A stretch of 29,307 bases of DNA from Ophiosphaerella korrae (Eukaryota; Ascomycota; Dothideomycetes; Pleosporales; Phaeosphaeriaceae). Under the pieces are notes generated by a model. It did no database searches and was not told the origin of the DNA. It saw only the letters and a list, made by a program, of their open reading frames with translations. Position numbers and translations under genes: made by a program. The stretch lies in the NCBI GenBank assembly GCA_028456385.1, contig JALNQF010000450.1, positions 1 through 29,307 on the forward strand, read 5' to 3'. Below are positions 21,469-29,307 of this stretch, in pieces (position 1 is the stretch's first letter; each line of letters opens with the position of its first letter).

Positions 21469-21616
21469 AAGTAGGCCCTTGTTTATCTATTCTAGAGCTA
21501 AAGTTATTAATCTAGTTTCTTTGTTAATGTAGAGTTCTTTATCCTCCCTAATACCTATTTTATCTACGCGTTATTACTATCTTCTTACTAATTGTATATT
21601 ACGTAATAGTATTAAA

Positions 21617-22166
21617 ATGTTTCCTTATTCTTATTATACTTCTCCTAAGTTAAACCCTAAGTCTCTTCTTTATATTATTTCTATAAACAATAGTAGGGCT
21701 TATAAAGTATATATTTACGCGAATATATATAGTTCTTGTAATATATCTAGTATTTCTCTTTCTAAGTGTATATTTATTACGCTTATTCTTGCGTCTAGGC
21801 TTAATAATAATAGGGAAAGCTATTAACTAGACTTAAGAGAAATTACTATCTTAAATCGTAGAGGCTAAAGCTAAGTATAAGCGTATCTAGGAGCTTACGT
21901 AGAGTAAGCTAGTAGAGAATTAAGCTTGTCTCTCTTATCTTTATAAGATAAAGGCCTTAAATAATAAGAAATTAGCTAAGTAGTTAGTAGCTCTAGAAGC
22001 TAAGCTAGATCTAGATAAGGCGTTTAGTGTTACTATAGCAGGTCCTACGCTAGACATCTCTATTGTCTTTCTATCTATTGTTAGTAATGTTAATTCTCTT
22101 AGTTCGCTACTAGGCGTTCTAGAGAGTTTTAATTTTAGAACTCCTCTAATTTCTTAGAGTAGTTAA
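21617..22166 (+). pseudogene. Conserved antisense frames in the 3' region of element 3
   Basis: Two plus-strand frames, antisense to gag-pol. First, 21617-21826 is open for 69 codons and matches the end of the 8949-9296 frame; it has Cys at SSCN and SKC and Tyr where other Cys may have been (A-Y-K-V-Y). Second, one frame over, 21837-22166 reads E-K-L-L-S, V-E-A-K-A-K-Y-K-R-I, S-K-L-V-E-N, A-L-N-N-K-K-L-A-K, L-V-A-L-E-A-K-L-D-L-D-K-A-F, a Ser/Leu-rich tail and TAA at 22164-22166. Internal stops are TAG/TAA of RIP type. The layout (possible Cys motif, then coiled coil) is the same in all three copies. Sense-strand reading of the same bases also has open stretches, for example near 21970-22070, so strand choice is uncertain. 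Confidence 0.45.
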
Positions 22167-25100
22167 GATTATCCTCTAGTTCCTATGTTTTTTCCTATAG
22201 TTATCTTTTCTCGTCTATACCTATCTATTCTACTAGGTAGTAGTTCCTACTATTATAGAACTAGTATTATAAGATTTTTTTAACTTCTTATTCTTCTTAT
22301 TCTCTATATATATCTACTTTATATACTAGTAGTTCTACTTCTTATAATACTTGTTCTAGTAGAGCTATATAGAATATTAGGTGTATCTTTATCTTACTTA
22401 GTAGCTTTAGTCTAAATATAACTAGTAAGATTTTCTTCTTAATTTTATATAGTCTTATCTTAACGTAGTCTAGTTTTAAACTAGGCTGTTTACTTTTAAT
22501 GTTCTTTTATACTAACTATACTTTTTCTCTCTCTCTAAATTAAGGTCCTCTTTTATATTTCTTATTATAATACTTTACTATCTAATTGTGTAGGAATTTT
22601 ACGTCCTATCTTAGTTAGTTATATATATCTTTAAGTCTATTAGCGAAGTTTTCTCTTCTTAGAGACTAAGATATCTAATTTCTTAGTATCTAGTATATAT
22701 TAGGTTTAAATCTATAGTTCGCGAAAAAAGGTAATACTCTTATTACTATATTCTTTACGCTGTTGTATACTAACTATACTATAGGTAGTAACTATACCTA
22801 GTTGTTTTAGTTATAGTTAAGGTAGTATCTTAGATACTATTCTACTATCTAGTTTATTTATTCTAATTATCTGTCTATCTACAAGTAGTATGCTGTAGAC
22901 ATTACATACTTAATTCCTAATTACGCTATTATCGTTTCCTATAGTTTTAATATAAATCTTATATCTCTATCTATAATAATTTTGTCTAGTAGTCTATATT
23001 AACTAATTATAGTTCTTAGAACCTAGTATATAGTAACCTCTATCTCGCTTCTCTCTTTGTATAGTCTAAAGTATGTATACTTTATAAATTTATCTACTAT
23101 TATTAGAATTCTATTGTATTTAACTCCTAATATTAGGTCCTTAGACTTTAGTAGCTTCGTAATAAAGTCTATTATAATAACTCCCTATAGTTATTCTAGT
23201 ACTTCTACTAGTTATAATATTCTATATAGTACGTATCTATTATACTTATTCCTCTAGTATTCTATATAGTCTTGTAGTATTTCTATTACTAGTTGTCTTA
23301 CTTTTAGGATATAGTAATCTTATAGTAACCTATCTAGGGTCTTGTTAATCTCTTAGTGTCTATATACTAGTAGTTCGTAAAACTATCGTATAAATTCTCT
23401 TTAGATTTTCCTTAGAATATATATTCTTCTATATACTTATACAAGTCCTTTATAGATTTCTAGTTTCTCTATTTCTTTAGATACTTCTTATGTTATTTTC
23501 TAAATCTATTTGTCTAGCTCGCTACTCTTCCTTTTAAGTATTGCGGCTATTTTAGGTATATTTAGGACTAAATATCCTTCTTTGTTTTTAACTAGGATCG
23601 TGCTAGTAGTACTTACTTCTTCTTGTAAGTCTAGTCTTCTACTAAGGGCGTCTATAAACTAATTATCTTTCCCTTTTATATATATAATTTCTATATTAAA
23701 TATTAATAGATATTCTTACTATCTTGTATAGCATTATAATAGTTCTTTATTTATTATAAATCCTATAAGATTCTTATAATCTATATAGACCTTTGTTTAA
23801 TATTTTACTCTTTGTAAGTATACTCTCTATTGTTTAAATACTTTATAAATTACTAGTATCTCCTTGTTATAGATTAGGTAGTTAAGTTCTACTATCTTTA
23901 TTTTCTTAGAGAAGTATTTAATTAAGTATTCTTTTTTAGTCTCTAGGTCTTCTTGTATTAGTGCTATTCTATAGACTAAATTAGATATATCTATTTTTAC
24001 TATTACTAGTAGGTCTAGGTTATATATTCTAATAACTAGGTTTTCTATAAACTTCTTTTTAATCTTATTAAATACTTTATTGTATTCTTTTATCTATTTA
24101 AATAGCGTGTCCTTTTTTATAAGTCTTGTTATTAGTTCTATATCTTTAGACTATCCTACTATTAACTTTCTATAAAAGTTAGCTAGCCTATAAAATTATT
24201 GTACTTCCTTTAAGTTTTTTAGTGTTAGCTATTTATTAATTAATCTAATCTTTCCTAGGTTGATTTTAATTTTTCCTAGTTTAATAATAAATCCTAGGAA
24301 ATCTATTTCCTTTATATAGAATTCGCATTTTCTTATTTTAAGAAATAGTTTATTTTCTACTAATTTCTTTAATACTTTATATACGTGTTGTACGTATTCT
24401 TCCTCTATTTCTAAGAATATAAAGATATCGTCTAAGTATGTAAATATAAATATATCTAAGTACTCTCTTAGTACTATATTAATCCTTTCTTAGAATACTA
24501 CTAGTGCATTTATTAAGCTAAATAGTATAACTAAGTATTTATATAGTCTATACTATGTTCTAAACGCTATTTTCTATTTATCGCCTTCTTTAATTCTAAT
24601 CTAATAGTAGGCGTTTTAGATATCTAGCTTTATAAAGATCTTTACTTTTCGTAGTTTATCTTATATTCTATCTATTTATAGTAGTAGGTATTAGTTCTTA
24701 TTTATAATTATGTTAGTTTTTCTAAAATCTACGTAGGGCCTTTTATTATTTATTCTTTTTTTATCTACAAATATAAGTCTATATACTACTAAGGATTTAG
24801 ATTCTTTTATCTATCCTTTTTTTATTGTAGTCTAAATAAACGCTTATTTAATTTTAGATTCTTCTTCTATTTTTTAGTAGACTAGGCTCTATCCTAAGTT
24901 TCTTCCTTCTTCTAGTTCTATCGCTAAGTCCTATAGTTAATATTCTAGAAAGTAGTCTTCTAGCTCTATAAGCTATTCTTCTTATCTCTTATATTCTTCT
25001 AGGAATTCTCCTTTATAGGTACTTATATTAGCTTTTAACGTATTAGTTTTGCTATAACTAATTTTCCCTATTCTCTAATTAATGTATAAGTTAGTTATCT

Positions 25101-27613
25101 ATAACTATAGTATACCTAATATTATATCTTACTTGTTATTAATTATTGTTATATCTATAACTATATTTTTAATTGTTATCTCTTCTAATTTAAGCGTAGA
25201 GAGAACTATCTTAAACCTAATAGGTTCTTAGAATAGTTTTCCTTTAATTATACTTAGTTATTAAGGGTATTTCTTTATTATATACTTTATTCCTTATATT
25301 TCTACGAATTTCTTTAATATAAAGTTCCTTGTAGCTCTACTATTAATTATTAGTTATACTTTCTTTCCTTAGTATATACTTATTTTCGTAATATGTAGGC
25401 CTTTTATACCTTTTAACTATTCTTATTTAGGCTCTTTTATAAACTATCTATCTTTTTAAGGCTATAGCCCTACTTTAAGCTTATATTCTTTATATTTTAG
25501 ATATTTATCGTATATACATTTGTACTATAGTCTTCCTTAGACGCATTTCTTAGATAGTTTTAGGCTAGGTCTTACTACTACGTATCTGTCTTCTAGGATT
25601 ATTTCCTATCCTTAGATATCTTCTACTAGGATTACTCTTATATAGTTATATCCTTTTCTTCTTATAGGCTATATATTATTGTTTACCTTAGGGTTCCTAT
25701 ATATAGTGTAATTCTTATCTAAGTATACTAACTATAATACTTTAAAGTATACTAGATGTTTTAGATCTATTATTTTGTTATCTCCTTCTTAGTACTTGTC
25801 TCTTCTAGGTGTATCTATTATTAGGATATAGTATACTACTAGTATTCTTAGTATATAGGCTTCGTTAATCTATCGTATTCTTCTTGTAAGGTACTACTAC
25901 TCTTTTTTTATAGGTATTCTTCTTACTATAACTATATATTACTTTATCTATTCTTAAAATAGTATAAACTTTATTTCTTTAGGATTGCGTTCTTTCTAGT
26001 CTTTGTACGCTTCCTCTATACTTATAACTAGTAAGTATTTCTCAATAAACTTCTATTTTTTATTACGTTCCTCTATATCTATTATTATACAACTATTATA
26101 GCTATATATTGTTAGCTAGGTATACTCTATTCCTCTTATACTAACTTATTTCTCGCTTTCTTATAGTCTTTTAGATAAAGCTATAGTAGTTTCTTTATCT
26201 AGTGCTAGTCTTTTAGCCTAAATTAATAGTACTAGAGGCTCTTCCCTTTTTAAATCTTCTATTAGTAGGTCTATTACTTAGGCTATTTCTTCTAACTAAG
26301 CTTTTATTCTTTCTTTTGTTACTACTACTCTATATCTCTATTATAAGAAGTATCCTACTCTTTACTTACTAGAAAGGTATATATAGTAGTCGTCTTTATA
26401 ATAAAAGGTCTAATAGAGTATTGTATATTATATTTCTTTACTCCTAGCTACTTTCTCTTAAGGTTTAGCCTATACTTATAGTGCTTCCTTCTTTTTCTTA
26501 GTTGTTTTTAACTAAGTTTCTTTCTTTAGGTCTTTACTCTTATAGTCTTTTATAAAGTGTCTTAGTTTCCTATATTTATAGTATACTATCTCTTTCTTCT
26601 TTTATAATTAGTAGTCTTTCGCGTAGTAGCCTTTCTTACTATAGTTAAAGTATATAAAGTCTTTATTCTTCTTTTTTCTCTTATCCTTGTTAGTATTAAG
26701 GATTATAGGGTCTCCTTTATCTTAGTTCTAGACGTAACTCTTATATTTATTTTTCTTCTATTCTTAAAGATTATTATTAATTTATATTACCTACTATTTT
26801 AGAGCTTTTAGTATCTATAGTTTCTCTATATAGATTATTTTGTATTATATTTTTAAATTTAGTTCTTGTTTAAATTATAATATTAAGGCTAACTCGTTCT
26901 ATTCTATATTTTAAGATAGTTACTTAAATTATAATACGTACTTAGGAACACTCTAGTTTTGTATAAGCTTTTCTAGCTACTCTTTAGCTTGTTAGGTAAC
27001 GTTTATATCCCTAAATACTACTTTTATTTATTTAGTAAAGTATTCGTAACTTCTAAAAATAGCTCTTATCTTATCCTTCTAGGTTATTAGAGAATATATT
27101 ATGTAGTCTATCTAGTAAGGCTTGTACTATCTTATTACGTCTTCTTCTAGGTATAACCTAATATATATTACCTTCTTTTCTTCTATGTTAAAGTATAGTA
27201 CTTGTATATCTATCTAGAGTTGTACTAAGGCTATAAAGGGTCTTAATTTTTCCCTAGTTCTATTAAACTTCTTAAGGATAGGTATCTTTAGTAGTTTCTT
27301 TATAGCACTTATTACTAGGCGTTATATAATTAATTCTATTTAATTCTATCCTTTAATAATAGCTTTAATCTATACCTTGTTCTATTTTACGTAATCTTAT
27401 AGTTCTTTATTTTACGTTTCTAAAGCGTCGATTACTATCTTTATATCTTCTTTATCTAAGATTAGATTATTAATTTAGTCTTTAATTGTTTCCTATATAG
27501 TACAATTAGACTTATAACTACTCCTAGGGGCTTTACTTATTTTAGTTAAACTTTCTACTATCGTGTTAGCTAGACTATGTGTTACTTACGCTTCGCTTCT
27601 TGTAATAACTAAA
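22110..27613 (-). pseudogene. Degenerate gag-pol polyprotein of element 3
   Basis: All landmarks fall in one minus-strand frame. Gag core: I-L-D-K-E-D-I-K with first base 27462, and K-F-N-R-T-R-E-K-L-R-P-F further on. Zinc knuckle: 26611-26652 with Cys as Tyr; a second knuckle follows. Protease: about 25330-25350, D-S-G degraded. Reverse transcriptase: YLDD intact at 24427-24438. RNase H end: about 23630-23780. Integrase: first Asp at 23167-23169 in I-I-D-F-I-T-K, then D-K-I-I-I-D-R-D and a V-M-S-T-A-Y-Y block. Chromodomain: about 22150-22245, Y-Y-L-V-E-W type with Trp as TAG and E-L-E-D-N-L at its end. Length is about 1,800 codons, as expected for a fused gag-pol. Only point stops break it; no frameshift was found between the landmarks. 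The start codon was not identified. Confidence 0.88.
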
Positions 27614-27622
27614 TTAGCAAGG
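27614..27622 (-). other. 5' leader of element 3 beside the LTR
   Basis: On the minus strand the LTR end cctattata is followed by ccttgctaatttag. This is the least mutated copy of the leader and still shows no TGG-type primer site. Confidence 0.4.
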
Positions 27623-28045
27623 TATAATAGGTGTTACTAGGGTCGACTTCCTAATACCTAATTAGAGGTTAGTAGATTAAGAGATAATAACAAAAGTTTA
27701 CGTTAGGATCTACAATAACTATAAACAATAGAAGATATTTTATAACTATCTTGTATTAGCGTTCTATAGTTAAAGGATTAAATTACTAATACTATCCTAA
27801 TAATGTACATTACTAATAACTATATACTTACTATAATCTATAATCTATGTTTCCTAAGATTAATAGATTATAGATTAGCTTAATCTATAATCTACTACTA
27901 CTAAGAGTCTATAGATTATAGATTACTCTAGGTATCCTAATTATATATAGCTTCTTAGTTAGGCTTATAGCCTTTAGAGTCGTATAGGACTAGGCTCGTA
28001 AGATTAATTAGTTCTATCTATAGTTCTTCTATTACTACTATAATA
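27623..28045 (-). repeat. 5' LTR of element 3 (subtype Z, 423 bp)
   Basis: Partner of 21032-21454 with identical length and the same terminal tataatagg and actactataata. Inverted repeat arms lie at 27862-27877 and 27881-27896. It is followed by GACTA at 28046-28050. Confidence 0.95.
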
Positions 28046-29011
28046 GACTAGCTATAATAAACTTATATAGGAGCTAGTAGAAGAATTTATAAAATATAAA
28101 TCTACTTTTAACTTTTACTAGAACTACTTAGAGAAAGCTAAACTACTAACTCTATATATACTTAAAAAATAGTACTTTAATAAAGATATAACTTATTAGA
28201 GTACTTTAACTTACTAATAGGTATAAAAAAGTATCTTCTAAAGCGTAATTACTACTTTTAGCTCTTACTAGAACTACTTAAATAAGCCTAAAACTATTAA
28301 TAGGTATAAAAAAGCTTCTTATAAAGTATAATTACTACTTTTAACTTTTACTAGAACTACTTAGAGAAGCTTAAAATACTAACTATATACCTAAAATAAA
28401 GTTCTAATAAAAATATAACCTAGTAAAAGTACTCTAGCTATTAGTAAGTATAAAAAGGCTTTCTAAGGCGTAATTAAAAAACTTTACTACTAGCTAAGCT
28501 AAATTATAGTATAAAAAAAAATAGTAAGAGTAGTTTACTTTAGCTAGTAAGCGTAAGACTTTTTTTAGGTTAGAGCTTACCTTACTACTATAGCTATAAC
28601 TACTATACTCTCTTATAACTAGTTATATATTAGTTTAGTTTAATATTATAGAATTTATAACTAGCTACTAAATTCCTAGCTAGAGCTACTCTACGCTACT
28701 TACTCTTTAATACTTATAAATATTAAGCTTACTAGGTCTTCTATATTAATAAACCTACTTATTATAAAGCTTATATCTATAGTAAGTACTTATATAGAGA
28801 TCTAGTACTATTAAGTTACTTAGTAGTATTAACTTTACCTTCTCTTATACTATATATAAATACTTTTAGGTTTAATTTTATTAGTATAGAGTAAAAGTAG
28901 TAGAATAGAGTTTATAGTTAATATATTTTATATATAGAAGTTATATAAGTTTTAATTTTATACTAAAATTAGTAAAAACCTTAGCTCTATACTTTGTAAA
29001 TAACGATTTTG
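28046..29011 (+). mobile_element. Displaced 3' end of element B
   Basis: Begins with the second GACTA and continues B from where 21031 stopped, as shown by the unbroken inverted copy in B' (about 232-1020). It holds a minisatellite and no open frame. It stops at the inverted LTR at 29012; B' continues the B sequence for roughly 150 more bases beyond this point. Confidence 0.85.
28103..28472 (+). repeat. Minisatellite in the 3' region of element B, three units
   Basis: Three units begin tacttttaact or tacttttagct at 28103, 28253 and 28336 and end in a cgtaatta-like phrase. Units 1 and 3 are about 150 and 137 bp; unit 2 is about 83 bp and lacks the middle section with the atataac phrase. All carry ttttactagaactactta (or ctcttactagaactactta) and aggtataaaaa-like parts. 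Inverted copies lie at 585-965. Confidence 0.8.
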
Positions 29012-29307
29012 TATAATAAGCCTTCTATTATTAACTACTAGTACTTATCTTAAGAAGTTAGTAGATTATAAGATAATAACAAAAGCTTATATTATAATTA
29101 GAAATAACTATAGATAATAGTTAATTTGTATATATAATATTAAGTATTAGCGTTCTAGGTTAAAGATTAGATTACTAATACTATCCTAATAATATATATT
29201 ACTACTAACTATATACTTATATTTCTTTACTAGCTTTATACTTTATATTTACTAAGATTATAAATTATAAATTTATTATATACTTAGCTTTATACTTTAT
29301 ATTTACT
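29012..29307 (-). repeat. Partial LTR, subtype X, cut by the window end
   Basis: Reverse complement of 2051-2371 of the 5' LTR of A, including the cctattata-like terminus (tataataag at 29012), the central phrase gatagtattagtaatctaat, and the 54-bp duplication, of which the second copy is cut at 29307. It interrupts B in the minus orientation. The five bases outside it are ttttg (29007-29011). Whether it is a solo LTR or the end of a whole element lies outside the window. Confidence 0.85.

Larger units (their letters stand above)
21032..28045 (-). mobile_element. Element 3: Ty3/gypsy chromovirus nested in element B
   Basis: A 7,014-bp minus-strand element with equal 423-bp LTRs, a 5-bp GACTA duplication, a polypurine tract next to the left LTR and a continuous gag-pol frame. 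It is the fullest and least mutated copy of the A family here: it keeps more CA and TG, its RT motif is intact YLDD, and the RNase H end missing from element 2 is present. Stops at former Gln and Trp codons still make it non-functional. Its LTR (subtype Z) shares the palindrome with subtype Y but starts and ends like subtype X. Confidence 0.95.
15862..29011 (+). mobile_element. Element B: old Ty3/gypsy retrotransposon, interrupted by element 3
   Basis: B consists of 15862-21031 and 28046-29011. It encodes gag, protease, RT, RNase H and integrase in that order on the plus strand, with a long non-coding 3' region containing a minisatellite. Its sequence is unrelated at base level to A, 2 and 3, so it is a second gypsy family. 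No LTR of B could be recognised: its left end is cut by the A LTR at 15861 and its right end by an LTR at 29012. It has more damage than the A family: RIP stops, frame changes, and non-RIP changes at catalytic residues. A partial inverted copy is B' (78-1930). Confidence 0.8.

Noticed and set aside
23057..23257. 66-codon open frame on the plus strand
   Set aside because: It lies exactly antisense to the integrase core of element 3 (first catalytic Asp at 23167-23169) and has no counterpart outside that alignment. It is a shadow of pol.
1..29307. Mitochondrial or AT-rich bacterial DNA
   Set aside because: Nested LTR retrotransposons with 5-bp target duplications, chromodomain integrases and CpA-to-TpA mutation point to nuclear fungal heterochromatin. 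No rRNA, tRNA or respiratory gene was seen.
1..29307. Centromere
   Set aside because: AT-rich RIP-mutated gypsy clusters are common at fungal centromeres, but nothing in the sequence itself separates a centromere from other AT-rich blocks. CENP-A data would be needed.

Overview
This window has no intact gene. It looks like a piece of an AT-rich, heterochromatin-like block from a filamentous ascomycete (Pezizomycotina). It is built from nested Ty3/gypsy LTR retrotransposons mutated in the style of repeat-induced point mutation (RIP). Over long stretches CA and TG are almost absent while TA is in great excess. Glutamine and tryptophan codons have become TAA or TAG, and catalytic Cys, Asp, Gly and His codons show C-to-T or G-to-A changes. 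The organism group is inferred from this signature and from the element types; no host gene is present to name a species.

Layout. (1) 1-77: a 17-bp tandem repeat running off the left edge. (2) 78-1930: B', an inverted fragment of the old gypsy element B. (3) 1931-8491 plus 15387-15861: element A, plus strand, a chromodomain gypsy element (chromovirus type). (4) 8492-15381: element 2, minus strand, same family, inserted into the 3' end of A with a 5-bp target duplication CTTTA and two 433-bp LTRs. (5) 15862-21031 plus 28046-29011: element B, plus strand, a different and older gypsy family. (6) 21032-28045: element 3, minus strand, related to A and element 2, inserted in B with a 5-bp duplication GACTA and two 423-bp LTRs. 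(7) 29012-29307: part of a minus-strand LTR of a third subtype, cut by the window end.

Order of events. B came first. A-type elements then landed in B copies, element 2 landed in A, and element 3 landed in B. B' preserves the uninterrupted site for element 3, and element 3 preserves the uninterrupted site for element 2. The two ends of A do not match: different LTR subtypes, no shared target duplication, and flanks from different parts and orientations of B. A is therefore a recombinant, or the region has been rearranged.

Coding content. In the three A-family copies gag, protease, reverse transcriptase, RNase H, integrase and chromodomain lie in one continuous frame, interrupted mainly by RIP-type stops. 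A has lost one base in an A-run in gag, and element 2 has lost 150 bp in frame from the end of RNase H. Element 3 is the least eroded and keeps an intact YLDD at the reverse transcriptase site. Between pol and the 3' LTR, all three copies carry a conserved frame on the opposite strand with coiled-coil-like composition. That antisense frame is the most interesting unexplained item. Nothing here amounts to a demonstrable new biological system.
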